Shown: positions 53,601 through 63,584 of the stretch, in pieces
How positions within the stretch are numbered: position 1 is the stretch's first letter
How the letters are laid out: the number at the start of each line of letters is the position of its first letter
Origin: Ga0077555 sp050250755
GTDB taxonomy: Bacteria > Pseudomonadota > Alphaproteobacteria > Rhizobiales > Hyphomicrobiaceae
DNA length: 64,000 bases
Assembly: GCA_050250755.1 (NCBI GenBank)
Contig: JBFWOB010000002.1
Location: 62,001 to 126,000, forward strand
Reading direction: 5' to 3'
Translations under genes and position numbers: made by a program
Notes under the pieces: generated by a model
The model's database searches: none
Told to the model about the DNA's origin: nothing
What the model saw: the letters and a program-made list of their open reading frames with translations, nothing else

Positions 53601-53987
53601 TCAGAGCGCTCGAAGTTGCGCGATCGTATCCTCAGCGGCCATGCGCTCGATGTCGTCCTTCGAGTGGGCGAGCGTCGCTTCGGCGGCCTTGATTTCGGCC
53701 TCGACAAGAGGCCCGCGTCCCGTGTCCCCGAGGTCAATCAGTTGCTGCGCCAGCACGGTGAGGCTGTCTGGTTCGACCTCGACAATTCCACCGCGCACGA
53801 AGACACGTCGCTCACCGGACGCGAGCTTGATAATCATCGTGCCCGGCCGCAACGACGAGATGACGGGCGCATGGCCGGCAAGCACCGTGAATTGCCCGTC
53901 CATACCCGGCACGATCACCTCGCTTGCATCTTCCGACACGAGCACGCGCTCGGGAGAGACCAGCTCGAATTTGAATGTGCCTGCCAT
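53601..53987 (-). CDS. atpC: F1 ATP synthase epsilon subunit
   Basis: A 128-residue subunit of the F1 central stalk. MAGTFKFELVSPERVLVSED, PGMDGQFTVLAGHAPVISSL and GGIVEVEPDSLTVLA are typical, followed by a short C-terminal helical hairpin. It is the last gene of the atpHAGD-x-C cluster, unusually separated from atpD by a small unrelated gene and a 94-base gap. Confidence 0.95.
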   Translation of the reverse strand: MAGTFKFELVSPERVLVSEDASEVIVPGMDGQFTVLAGHAPVISSLRPGTMIIKLASGERRVFVRGGIVEVEPDSLTVLAQQLIDLGDTGRGPLVEAEIKAAEATLAHSKDDIERMAAEDTIAQLRAL

Positions 53988-54081
53988 ACCAGCCCTCGGC
54001 CTAGAAGCGTCGCCCTACTCTCGACACTCGCGCAATGCGCGGCGCGCACGGCTCTGTCGAGACATTCGTCCGCCAGCGCGC

Positions 54082-54330
54082 TTATGCGGTGCCGGCACTT
54101 CCATTATCGCCGCCATCCGCCGACTGCAGGCGTGTTCCGCAGAACGGGCAGAAAATGATCGGCTCGAGAACGAGCGTCGGCTCGTCCTCTTCGATATCTG
54201 TGATGCCGACGGTGAGGCAAAGCACACCATCGTCATCCACCGTGAAGCAGGGCTCGAACTCGTCGGCGCTCAGTACCGCATCGAGTGCTGAGCAACACGC
54301 TTCGCCAGACTTCCCTGCCGGACCCGCCAT
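54082..54330 (-). CDS. Small CxxC protein encoded between atpD and atpC
   Basis: An acidic 82-residue protein starting MAGPAGKSGEACC. It contains SADEFEPCFTVDDDGVLCLTVG, an acidic IEEDEPTLVLEP segment and a zinc-ribbon-like FCPFCGTRLQ near the end. The ATG lies 4 bases after the atpD stop, with GAGGCGG just upstream inside the end of atpD, so translation is probably coupled. I do not recognise a named family; the CPFCGT motif resembles short zinc-ribbon proteins. Placement inside the F1 operon suggests co-expression with ATP synthase, not a proven subunit role. Confidence 0.7.
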   Translation of the reverse strand: MAGPAGKSGEACCSALDAVLSADEFEPCFTVDDDGVLCLTVGITDIEEDEPTLVLEPIIFCPFCGTRLQSADGGDNGSAGTA

Positions 54331-54334
54331 CGGC

Positions 54335-55771
54335 TCAGGCCGCCTCGGCGAGCTTCTCGGCCTTTTCCATGGCCTCTTCGATGGTGCCGACCATGTAGAA
54401 AGCCTGCTCCGGCAGATGATCATAGTCGCCGTCGCACAGACCCTTGAAGCCTTTGATCGTGTCTTCGATCGACACCAGCTTGCCGGGCGCGCCCGTGAAC
54501 ACCTCGGCGACGTGGAACGGCTGGGACAGGAAGCGCTCGATCTTGCGCGCCCGCGCCACCGTCATCTTGTCCTCTTCCGAAAGCTCGTCCATGCCAAGAA
54601 TGGCGATGATGTCCTGCAGCGACTTATACTTCTGGAGGATGGACTGCACCTGGCGCGCAACCGCGTAGTGCTCTTCGCCGACAACACGCGGCTCAAGGAT
54701 GCGCGAGGTCGAGTCGAGCGGGTCCACGGCTGGGTAGATGCCCTTTTCTGCGATCGAGCGCGAAAGCACCGTCGTCGCATCCAAATGGGCGAACGAGGTC
54801 GCAGGCGCCGGGTCGGTCAAGTCGTCGGCCGGCACGTAGATGGCCTGTACCGAGGTGATCGACCCCTTCTGCGTGGTGGTGATGCGCTCCTGCAGGGCGC
54901 CCATGTCCGTCGCAAGCGTCGGCTGGTAGCCCACGGCCGAAGGAATACGGCCGAGCAGCGCCGAAACCTCGGAGCCCGCCTGCGTGAAGCGGAAGATATT
55001 GTCGACGAAGAACAGCACGTCCTGGCCCTGATCGCGGAAGTGCTCGGCGACCGTCAGGCCCGACAGGGCAACGCGCATACGCGCGCCCGGCGGCTCGTTC
55101 ATCTGCCCATAGACCAGCGCGCACTTGGACCCAGCCGTCGAGCCGTTGTTTTTCTTCGGGTCGACGTTCACGTTGGACTCGATCATCTCGTGATAAAGAT
55201 CGTTGCCCTCACGTGTGCGCTCTCCGACACCGGCGAACACCGAGTATCCACCGTGCGCCTTGGCGACGTTGTTGATCAGTTCCATGATCAGCACGGTCTT
55301 GCCGACGCCAGCACCGCCGAAGAGGCCGATCTTGCCGCCCTTGGCGTACGGAGCCAGAAGATCCACGACCTTGATGCCCGTGACGAGGATCTCGGCCTCG
55401 GTCGACTGCTCGGCAAACGTTGGGGCAATCTGGTGAATGGCGCGCGTGGCGCTGGTGTTGATGGCGCCCGCCTCGTCCACCGGCTCGCCGATCACGTTCA
55501 TGATGCGCCCGAGGCACTCGTCACCGACGGGCACCGAGATTGGCGCGCCCGTGTCAGTCACGTCCTGGCCACGCGTCAAACCCTCCGACGAGTCCATGGC
55601 GATCGTACGCACGGTGCTCTCGCCAAGATGTTGCGCGACCTCGAGAACGAGGCGATGGCCCTGATTGGTGGTTTCGAGCGCGTTGAGGATCTCGGGCAGA
55701 TGTCCGTCGAACTGGACGTCGACGACCGCGCCCATCACCTGCCTGATCTTGCCGACCTTGTTCGATGCCAT
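54335..55771 (-). CDS. atpD: F1 ATP synthase beta subunit
   Basis: The 478-residue catalytic subunit. Walker A GGAGVGKTVLIMEL, the GERTREGNDLYHEM catalytic Glu segment, VLFFVDNIFRFTQAGSEVSA Walker B, and ALLGRIPSAVGYQPTLATDMG are all intact. It lies 31 bases downstream of atpG. Confidence 0.98.
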   Translation of the reverse strand: MASNKVGKIRQVMGAVVDVQFDGHLPEILNALETTNQGHRLVLEVAQHLGESTVRTIAMDSSEGLTRGQDVTDTGAPISVPVGDECLGRIMNVIGEPVDEAGAINTSATRAIHQIAPTFAEQSTEAEILVTGIKVVDLLAPYAKGGKIGLFGGAGVGKTVLIMELINNVAKAHGGYSVFAGVGERTREGNDLYHEMIESNVNVDPKKNNGSTAGSKCALVYGQMNEPPGARMRVALSGLTVAEHFRDQGQDVLFFVDNIFRFTQAGSEVSALLGRIPSAVGYQPTLATDMGALQERITTTQKGSITSVQAIYVPADDLTDPAPATSFAHLDATTVLSRSIAEKGIYPAVDPLDSTSRILEPRVVGEEHYAVARQVQSILQKYKSLQDIIAILGMDELSEEDKMTVARARKIERFLSQPFHVAEVFTGAPGKLVSIEDTIKGFKGLCDGDYDHLPEQAFYMVGTIEEAMEKAEKLAEAA

Positions 55772-55802
55772 AGCTGTCGTCCTCGTTCCGGTGTGTCGTT
55801 TC

Positions 55803-56687
55803 TCAGAGCGCTTCGGCGCCCGAGATGATCTCGATGAGCTCTTTGGTGATGTTCGCCTGGCGCAGACGGTTGTACTTCACCGTCAGCTTATTGATCATAT
55901 CGCCGGCATTGCGTGTGGCGTTGTCCATCGCGGTCATCCGTGCGCCCTGCTCCGAAGCCGCATTCTCGAGCAGGCCGCGGAAGATCTGCGTCGAGATATT
56001 GCGCTTCAGCAGATAGCCGAGGATCTCGTCCTCGGAAGGCTCGTACTCGACAGCAGCCTGCGCAGTGGTATTGGCGCTGCCCTCGTTAGCCTCGGGAATG
56101 CGGGCCGGAATGAGCTGTAGCGCGGTCGGCTTCTGTGTGATGACGTTCTTGAACTCCGAGAAGTAGAGCGTCGCCACATCGAACTCGCCGGCCTCGAACA
56201 TGGCCAGCACCTTGCTGCCGATATCCTCGGCATTCGAGAAGCCGAGTTGCTTCACCGCTCTCAGGTCGACGCGCTCGCCGATGTTCTTACCGAGATCGCG
56301 CCGCAGGTTATCAGCGCCCTTGCGTCCGACACACAGGATCTTGACCGTCTTGCCCTCGCGGAGAAGTCGATGCGCGTCCAAGCGGGCCAGCCGGGCGATG
56401 TTTGAATTGAAGCCGCCGCAGAGGCCTCTCTCCGCCGTCATGACGATCAGCAGGTGAACGTCCGATTTCCCCGTGCCGATAAGCAGCGGCGATGCACCTT
56501 GCGGATTGGCTCGGCTCGCAAGATTGCCCAGCACGCGCCCCATGCGCTCGGCGTAGGGTCGCGCCGCCGTAGCAGCTTCCTGCGCGCGGCGCAGTTTTGC
56601 CGCCGCCACCATCTGCATGGCTTTGGTGATTTTCCGCGTCGCCTTCACAGAGGCGATGCGGTTGCGCATGTCTTTAAGTGACGGCAT
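55803..56687 (-). CDS. atpG: F1 ATP synthase gamma subunit
   Basis: The 294-residue rotor shaft. MPSLKDMRNRIASVKATRKI and TKAMQMVAAAKLRRAQ at the start, TAERGLCGGFNSNIARLA in the middle and ARMTAMDNATRNAGDMINKL and YNRLRQANITKELIEII at the end are standard. It is preceded by a 97-base spacer containing three hairpins. Confidence 0.97.
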   Translation of the reverse strand: MPSLKDMRNRIASVKATRKITKAMQMVAAAKLRRAQEAATAARPYAERMGRVLGNLASRANPQGASPLLIGTGKSDVHLLIVMTAERGLCGGFNSNIARLARLDAHRLLREGKTVKILCVGRKGADNLRRDLGKNIGERVDLRAVKQLGFSNAEDIGSKVLAMFEAGEFDVATLYFSEFKNVITQKPTALQLIPARIPEANEGSANTTAQAAVEYEPSEDEILGYLLKRNISTQIFRGLLENAASEQGARMTAMDNATRNAGDMINKLTVKYNRLRQANITKELIEIISGAEAL

Positions 56688-56710
56688 GGGCTCCGACTAT
56701 CCGAAATCAG

Positions 56711-56775
56711 GCCCCGCAAAGTCCGGGGCATCGCCTCGTGCATAACAACGAGGCCGGCAAAACACCCTGCCGGCC
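56711..56775 (-). promoter_or_regulatory. Three consecutive hairpins between atpA and atpG
   Basis: In transcript order: GGCCGGC (56752-56758) with GCCGGCC (56769-56775), 7 bp; GCCTCGT (56733-56739) with ACGAGGC (56748-56754), 7 bp; GCCCCG (56711-56716) with CGGGGC (56724-56729), 6 bp. The first two share bases 56752-56754 and cannot form fully at once. They begin 10 bases after the atpA stop and end 24 bases before atpG, and no T-run follows. They may tune subunit stoichiometry by mRNA processing, stability or partial termination. Confidence 0.6.
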
Positions 56776-56784
56776 AACAGTGAC

Positions 56785-58316
<1,532 letters not shown>

Positions 58317-58317
<1 letters not shown>

Positions 58318-58880
58318 CAGCGAACCTCTTTCATGCGTGTCTTGAGCGAATTGAGCTTGGTACGGAGCGAGCTATCGATCATGCGGCTGCCCATCTTGAC
58401 GACGAGGCCACCGAGGATCGCCGGATCGACCCGGGTTTCGATACGAACTTTACGGCCGCCGGCCGTGCCCTTGAGCGCATCCTCGAGCGCAGCCTGCTGC
58501 GCCTCGTTCAAAGGATGCGCGGTAACCACGTCCGCTGTCACCTCACCGCGGAAACGCGCCGCGATCTCGCGAAACAGCTTGATCATGTCGCCGAGCGCAA
58601 AAAGGCGACGTCCGCGCGTCAGGACCTGGAGGAAATTCGACGTGAGCTGCGAGAACCCCGCGCTCTGAGCAATCGCGCCGATCGCCTTCCCCTGCTCATC
58701 GGCCGTGATGACAGGGCTGCGAACCATCCGCTCGAGATCGGGGCTTGCCTTGAGCATCCCCGCGAGAGCTACGATGTCCTTCTCGACGGCCTCGAGCTGA
58801 CGCTCGTCCTTGGCGAGTTCGAACAGCGCGGACGCATAGCGGCCGGCTACGGTTGCCATGATGGGTTCGTCTGTCGCCAC
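58317..58880 (-). CDS. atpH: F1 ATP synthase delta subunit
   Basis: The 187-residue peripheral-stalk subunit (OSCP homologue). AGRYASALFELAKDE, LEAVEKDIVALAGML, ITADEQGKAIGAI and the C-terminal DPAILGGLVVKMGSRMIDSS are diagnostic. ATG 58880 or 58859 could be the start. It is first in the operon; the Fo genes (a, c, b) are not in the window, as usual in alphaproteobacteria. Confidence 0.96.
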
Positions 58881-59192
58881 GTCGCTCTCGCTCTCGCCGG
58901 ATTGTCTGGGCTACCGTGCCACCACCGGCCGTTATACAGCCTTTGGCAGGCTGGATACCCGAGGTGGGTGCCCATGTATAGGGAGGAGGCGATTCAAGCC
59001 CCGACCGCACGGGGGGCCGCGCGACCTCTTCTCTTGAATCCGCGGCCCACCTAGCATGCAGGCGAACAACCTTCAACCTCGCGTCCACAGGGCGGGTTGC
59101 CGCATCGCAACCGCTTGACGCCGATGAACGCTCGCCCGGAACCGAAAAGCCTGTTAACAGCGCTCAGATATTCCCTCTTTGGGGGAGCCATT
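58881..59192. other. Divergent promoter region of the atp operon, 312 bases
   Basis: No gene. It contains a hairpin CAGCCT-TTGGC-AGGCTG at 58937-58953 about 60 bases upstream of atpH, likely in the 5' untranslated region, and AT-poor sequence otherwise. An ATG-led extension of the dehydrogenase frame (59097-59192) is possible but lacks support. Confidence 0.5.
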
Positions 59193-60188
59193 GTGCCCAA
59201 ATCCGTAAATATACCGAGACTACTCGTCACACTGCCGACCGACCTCCACGGCCGGGCGCTTATCGAGAAAGTCATCGGCGACACAGGACGTGTCTCCTAT
59301 CTCGCCGGGTCGCCCGCAGAGCGCGCCGCTGCACTCGCGGGTGCAGATGTGCTCCTCGCTCGCAACACGGCAAAGGAGCTCCAACCCGGAGAAGCGAAAC
59401 TCGTAGCCAATGCCCGGCTGATCCAGTTCATCACGGCGGGTGTCGATTACGTGCCATTGGGAGACCTGCCGCCGGAAGTCCCGATCGCCAACAACGGCGG
59501 TGCCTACGCCGAACCGATGGCCGAGCACGCGCTCGCCATGACGTTGGCGGCGCTGAAACGGCTATTCGTCGAGCACGAGAAACTGCGCAGAGGGGAGTTC
59601 GACCAGTTTCGCTTGAACCGGTCATTGGCCGGCGCAACGGTCGGCATCCTCGGCTTCGGTGGCATCGGCGTCGCGACGGCTCGGCTGATGCGCGCCCTCG
59701 GCGCCAAGGTCCACGCTATTAATCGTCGAGGTTCATCCGACGAGCCCACCGATTGGATCGGCACCGACACCCAGCTCGATGAGCTTCTGACGGCATCCGA
59801 CGTTCTGATTCTCAGCTTGCCACTGACGCCGGCAACCGAAAATCTGATTGGCGCCCGCGAGCTGCGTCTGATGAAGCGCGATGCCGTGCTGGTCAACCTC
59901 GCGCGCGGCGAAATCATCGACGAAGCCGCGCTCTATGCGCATCTGCTGGCCGAGCCAGCGTTCACGGCGTGCATCGATGCGTGGTGGATCGAGCCGGTGC
60001 GTCATGGTCACTTCGCGATGAGCCATCCCTTCATGCGCCTCGCAAACGTCATCGCGTCTCCACACAATTCGGCATCCGCAGCGGGATGGCGTGACGTGGC
60101 CCTGACGCGCGCCGTCGAGAATGCGCGACGAGCCCTCGAAGGCAAGACCCCTCGTTTTCTTGTTCCACCGGGAGACCGGATGAAGTGA
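59193..60188 (+). CDS. D-2-hydroxyacid dehydrogenase
   Basis: A 331-residue NAD(P)-dependent dehydrogenase interconverting 2-oxo and D-2-hydroxy acids. The Rossmann motif GILGFGGIGVATARLM, the catalytic Arg in VNLARGEIIDE, the Glu in WWIEPV and His in ASPHNSAS are seen. GTG 59193 is chosen because GGGGGAG lies five bases before it and the residues upstream are not family-like; ATG 59124 is an alternative. It is convergent with the KDPG aldolase gene 20 bases away. Substrate not assigned. Confidence 0.88.
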   Translation: MPKSVNIPRLLVTLPTDLHGRALIEKVIGDTGRVSYLAGSPAERAAALAGADVLLARNTAKELQPGEAKLVANARLIQFITAGVDYVPLGDLPPEVPIANNGGAYAEPMAEHALAMTLAALKRLFVEHEKLRRGEFDQFRLNRSLAGATVGILGFGGIGVATARLMRALGAKVHAINRRGSSDEPTDWIGTDTQLDELLTASDVLILSLPLTPATENLIGARELRLMKRDAVLVNLARGEIIDEAALYAHLLAEPAFTACIDAWWIEPVRHGHFAMSHPFMRLANVIASPHNSASAAGWRDVALTRAVENARRALEGKTPRFLVPPGDRMK

Positions 60189-60208
60189 CGCGCGTGGCCC
60201 GTCGCCTG

Positions 60209-60859
60209 TCAGCCACGACGCCGCAGTGCGGATGCCTGCTCCGCCAGCGCGGTGATCGCGTGCCACTTCCGTTCAGCGACCGCCGAGCTTGGCGCGACCC
60301 ACGAGCCGCCCACAGCCACCACATTGTCGAGCCCCAGATAGTCGCGCGCATTGCCGAGATCGATGCCGCCCGTCGGACAGAACGTGATGCCGGCGAGCGG
60401 TGCCGCCAGCGCCTTCAGCGCGCGCACACCACCTGCCGCCTCGGCGGGGAAGAACTTCAGGCAGTGGTATCCAAGATCGGAAAGCGCCATCGCCTCACTC
60501 GCGGTCACGGCTCCCGGCAGAAACGGCACCGCCCAGCTCTGTGCCGCCTCGATCAGGCGCGGCGTCATGCCGGGTGACACGATGAACCGCGCCCCCGCCT
60601 CCATGGCCGATTGAGCCTGCTCCGGCGAAAGCACGGTGCCCGCCCCGACCCGCGTTTGCGGCACCTGCGCCCGGATCGCGCGAATGGCGTCCAGAGCCGA
60701 TGGCGTTCGAAGCGTCACCTCGATGAGATCAAGTCCGCCCCGCGCGAGTGCCCTTGCGATCTCGACACCGTCCTCCGCCGACTCGAGAGTGAGTACCGGA
60801 ACGATCGCCGCTCGGTAGAGCGTGTCGGCCAAGGCGCGATTGAGATCGCTCTGCATCAC
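60209..60859 (-). CDS. eda: KDPG/KDPGal aldolase
   Basis: A 216-residue class I aldolase that splits 2-keto-3-deoxy-6-phosphogluconate (or the galactonate analogue) to pyruvate and glyceraldehyde 3-phosphate. The catalytic Glu lies in DLIEVTLRTPSA, GAGTVLSPEQ follows, and the Schiff-base Lys is in YHCLKFFPAEAAGG; FCPTGGID is also typical. Length and motifs fit Eda. No edd or zwf gene is in the window, so the Entner-Doudoroff role is inferred from the family. Confidence 0.9.
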   Translation of the reverse strand: MMQSDLNRALADTLYRAAIVPVLTLESAEDGVEIARALARGGLDLIEVTLRTPSALDAIRAIRAQVPQTRVGAGTVLSPEQAQSAMEAGARFIVSPGMTPRLIEAAQSWAVPFLPGAVTASEAMALSDLGYHCLKFFPAEAAGGVRALKALAAPLAGITFCPTGGIDLGNARDYLGLDNVVAVGGSWVAPSSAVAERKWHAITALAEQASALRRRG

Positions 60860-60967
60860 GTATCCTCGTTGGATCGCCCGGTTCTCTCGGGCGCTGATCG
60901 GTTCGTTAGATCCGACCCTAGCATGCCACTGAATTACGTGAACCGGGTGCGCCTAGGCGACCAGCAA

Positions 60968-61681
60968 TCAGGCCGTTTGCGAGAAATCGAGATTGATCGG
61001 CTCCGGCAGATACGCGCCCGACCCGGCCGTGGTCTCCGCCTGTGCGCTTACCCGGTCGAGCGCGAAACCTTTCGCCCACACGCGCCCATAACCTTGCAAA
61101 AAGAAGCCGTAGTGAATGCTGGTCGCCTCGTCCGGAACTTCGAGGACGATACTTCGCTTCGTCCAGCCTTTCGTTCCTTTGAGCGCACCATTTTGGCTGC
61201 GCGTCATCATATTGTCGAACCGTATCGCGCTGCCCGGGGCGCGATCGACCCGCATCCAAATCGTGCCGGCGTCCGCGGCTTCCGTCTTGAGACTGGCCGT
61301 GAGCCTTACTTTCCCACCTCGATAAGCATCGGCGACGATACTCTGCATCAATACGGCATATTTGTCGCCCGTCAGGTCGACGCCGCTATCCCGATCGAAA
61401 CGGCTTTCGATGAGCGCGACGCCCGGCAATACGGGATCAAGACCGAGTCGATAGTTCGTCAGTTCAGTGTGCCCAGTGACAATCCAGCCCTGCGGAAGAA
61501 CCAGCTCTCTTGCATCCGACGTCGCAGCCGTGATGCGCGCCGCCAGCGTATTCCAGTCGGCGGCGCCGAACTGATGCGCGACGAGCTCAAGGCAATCGCC
61601 GTGCGTCAACCTCACGCTACGCTTTGCGAGATCATCACGAAGCGACTTGGCCATAACCTTGGCGTCGAGAAAACTTCTCAT
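60968..61681 (-). CDS. Conserved protein with glyoxalase-superfamily-like N-terminus
   Basis: A 237-residue soluble protein. Residues 1-50 (KSLRDDLAKRSVRLTHGDCLELVAHQFGAADWNTLAARI) match the short helical domain seen in proteins annotated as glyoxalase superfamily in alphaproteobacteria. The remainder is a beta-rich domain (IESRFDRDSGVDLTG, VRLTASLKTEAA, YGFFLQGYGRVWAKGF) that resembles predicted transcription-linked or AraC-accessory domains but that I cannot name. There is no signal peptide. Function unknown. Confidence 0.7.
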   Translation of the reverse strand: MRSFLDAKVMAKSLRDDLAKRSVRLTHGDCLELVAHQFGAADWNTLAARITAATSDARELVLPQGWIVTGHTELTNYRLGLDPVLPGVALIESRFDRDSGVDLTGDKYAVLMQSIVADAYRGGKVRLTASLKTEAADAGTIWMRVDRAPGSAIRFDNMMTRSQNGALKGTKGWTKRSIVLEVPDEATSIHYGFFLQGYGRVWAKGFALDRVSAQAETTAGSGAYLPEPINLDFSQTA

Positions 61682-61806
61682 GGTTTGATCCCCTGGCTGG
61701 GCGACAGCAACAGCTTGTCAGTGCTCGCGTTGCTGACGGATCGCCCGAGGAGACGGGTTCAAACCGCAGTCAAATCGTGCATTCACCGTTTCCAAGAAGG
61801 ATGCGA

Positions 61807-61831
61807 GCGGCAGGCTGCACGAGCCTGCCGC
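61807..61831. repeat. Perfect 10-bp hairpin GCGGCAGGCT/AGCCTGCCGC
   Basis: The arms at 61807-61816 and 61822-61831 enclose a 5-base loop. It sits 126 bases upstream of the minus-strand gene ending at 60968. No T-run on either side; it may be a leader structure or backup terminator. Confidence 0.5.
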
Positions 61832-61875
61832 AAAGGTATCATCGCCGCATCCGGCGTCAATACAGCGTGAACCCG

Positions 61876-61906
61876 AAAAAGCGCTCTTGGGATTGCGGGG
61901 AGCGCT
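61876..61906 (-). terminator. Rho-independent terminator of the 304-residue gene
   Basis: On the minus strand AGCGCTC pairs with GAGCGCT (13-base loop) and runs straight into five T residues (61880-61876). It lies 90 bases after the stop of the gene at 61996. This is the clearest intrinsic terminator in the window. Confidence 0.65.
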
Positions 61907-61995
61907 GGTTTCCTGAAAAACAAAACTTTCTGATTATATGATGCGCAGCCCGTCAAGCGCCGACCAAGGCGGAACAGCTCGACGCGCCGGCCGAT

Positions 61996-62910
61996 CTAAA
62001 AGCGATCGGGTGTCCGCTGCACTTCCGCGATAAGCGATGAGAGGGAGCGATAGTTGACTGTACGCAATGCGTCCCGCTTATCGTCGTTCTTATCCGATTC
62101 CGACTTTGCAGCAGCCTCAGTTCTCCCGGCGATCTCCGTCGACCCGGTCGCCACGCTGCCAGATGTCGGCGACTTCATGGCTGGAGGCTGAACGGCAGAT
62201 GCCGGCGTTGCCACAGCAGCATTTGTCACGACCTCATCAGGCCGAGCACGCGCCGCGGCGCGAACCATTCCCAGCACGCGCGCGAGCGAATCGAATGCCT
62301 CGCGCCCCGCCTCGGCAGGGGGCGCGGTTACGACCCCTTCACCCGCAGCAACGGGTGTGTCGGGAAGATCGGGCATGTAAAGACCGAAGCGCGCGTCCAA
62401 CAGGTCGAGCGTGGTCGCAACGAAATCCAGGATTTGACTGAGACGAATGACGCCGCCGACGCGAAAACTGTCGTCGACAGCCAGCGTCTCGAACGGAGAC
62501 GGAGCGGCCGCCTCCGGCGCGATCAATCCTCGCGAGCGGATGTAGGCGTGGCAATCGCCTGCCCGCGCCAGCACTCCGTCGGCGTCGCGCGTGGCGATCA
62601 GGTCGTGCAGGGCATCTGTCTGCACCCGAAAAAGAGATGCGACGCTTTTCATGGCCGGATCGCCGCGTCCGACCTCGATCGCCAGGCGCCGAGCCTGCAG
62701 CAAGCGGAGCACGAGCGACGCCTCGAGCTGCAGCAGCCGCTGGACAAACGCGTCGAGCGCCTCGGGGGCGCTCTGCGGGTCCACCTCATCCAGATCGGCG
62801 CGCGCCGGCAACGACGTCGCGACCAAGTCCTCTCCAGCAGCCAGCGCCGCATCGAGATGGTCAGCAAGCAAAGCAACGCCGGGCGGGCAGTCAGGATTAA
62901 TGCCAATCAT
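61996..62910 (-). CDS. Unknown 304-residue protein
   Basis: I do not recognise a family. Residues 1-190 are strongly helical and acidic (LLADHLDAALAAGEDL, LQLEASLVLRLLQARRLAIE, LSQILDFVATTLDLLD). Residues 200-285 are Ala/Pro/Thr/Ser-rich and look disordered, ending in a conserved-looking NYRSLSSLIAEVQRTPDRF. No signal peptide. It lies 73 bases downstream of a 116-residue unknown gene on the same strand, and an intrinsic terminator follows, so the two are probably one operon. Confidence 0.7.
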   Translation of the reverse strand: MIGINPDCPPGVALLADHLDAALAAGEDLVATSLPARADLDEVDPQSAPEALDAFVQRLLQLEASLVLRLLQARRLAIEVGRGDPAMKSVASLFRVQTDALHDLIATRDADGVLARAGDCHAYIRSRGLIAPEAAAPSPFETLAVDDSFRVGGVIRLSQILDFVATTLDLLDARFGLYMPDLPDTPVAAGEGVVTAPPAEAGREAFDSLARVLGMVRAAARARPDEVVTNAAVATPASAVQPPAMKSPTSGSVATGSTEIAGRTEAAAKSESDKNDDKRDALRTVNYRSLSSLIAEVQRTPDRF

Positions 62911-62983
62911 TCCAATTCCACTTTCACAGCCGTTCGTGCCGATCGCGGCGCGAGATGTTTCCGCCGCAAGCCTATCGAAGCAG

Positions 62984-63334
62984 TCAGTTCGGCGGTCTCG
63001 ATGCCAATGCGAGGAGCAGGTCGAGCGTCGCCGTCAAATCATTGCCGCGCCGTGCGAGGTACTTGCCGAGCGGTGACCCAAAAGCGGCCAGCCAACGCTC
63101 GCGGGATCCGGTACGCGATGAGATTTGCGCAAGACTCACTGCAATACTGACGTCCGATACGCTGTCGTCGATCCCGAGCCGTAACCTCACGAGCTCCACC
63201 GGGTCTGGTGGCTCGTCGGTCAGTGGCCCGGTCCGTATCAACGCGGCAGCAGCCGCATCCAGATCGCCGGCCTCAACGGCCGGCTCAGACGCGGATTGCG
63301 GCGGACCGCCTCCGAGCGTTGGAGTGTTGGTCAT
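62984..63334 (-). CDS. Unknown 116-residue protein
   Basis: Not recognised. It has a Pro/Gly/Ala-rich first 40 residues and a helical second half (VELVRLRLGIDD, ERWLAAFGSPLGKYLARRG, LTATLDLLLALASR). No cysteine and no signal peptide. It precedes the 304-residue gene on the minus strand. The 250 bases upstream of it, up to the DMT gene, hold the divergent promoters. Confidence 0.6.
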   Translation of the reverse strand: MTNTPTLGGGPPQSASEPAVEAGDLDAAAAALIRTGPLTDEPPDPVELVRLRLGIDDSVSDVSIAVSLAQISSRTGSRERWLAAFGSPLGKYLARRGNDLTATLDLLLALASRPPN

Positions 63335-63547
63335 GCGGTGTCTCCGGAGTCACAGGAACGCCACACGTGCCAACGCTTGAACGACTCACTGCTTAGCCGG
63401 ATTCGTGGCTTTGCGGAGCAGACAAATGCCCATCTTATCCCCAGTGACATCGGGCTTTGACAGAACTGCAACAGGTTGCATGAACCACATAATTCAGGCC
63501 GGCGCCCCCACAAAAAAAGACCAATGACGTTGCCGATTCCCCCGCAT

Positions 63548-63579
63548 ACCCTCTCCCGCCGAAACAACAGTGAGAGGGT
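63548..63579 (+). promoter_or_regulatory. Hairpin covering the ribosome site of the DMT transporter gene
   Basis: ACCCTCTC (63548-63555) is perfectly complementary to GAGAGGGT (63572-63579), which contains the Shine-Dalgarno sequence of the GTG start at 63585. Folding of this 8-bp stem would hide the ribosome site, suggesting control of translation if the transcript starts upstream of 63548. Confidence 0.5.
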
Positions 63580-63584
63580 TTCCA

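Larger units (their letters stand above)
61682..61995. other. Non-coding gap of 314 bases with strong hairpins
   Basis: No gene seen. It contains a 10-bp perfect hairpin at 61807-61831 and a Rho-independent terminator at 61876-61906, both serving minus-strand transcription from the 304-residue gene. The rest is promoter region of the gene at 60968-61681. Confidence 0.6.

Noticed and set aside
60611..61870. 419-codon plus-strand open frame
   Set aside because: It is antisense to KDPG aldolase and the 237-residue gene; no family match and no ribosome site.
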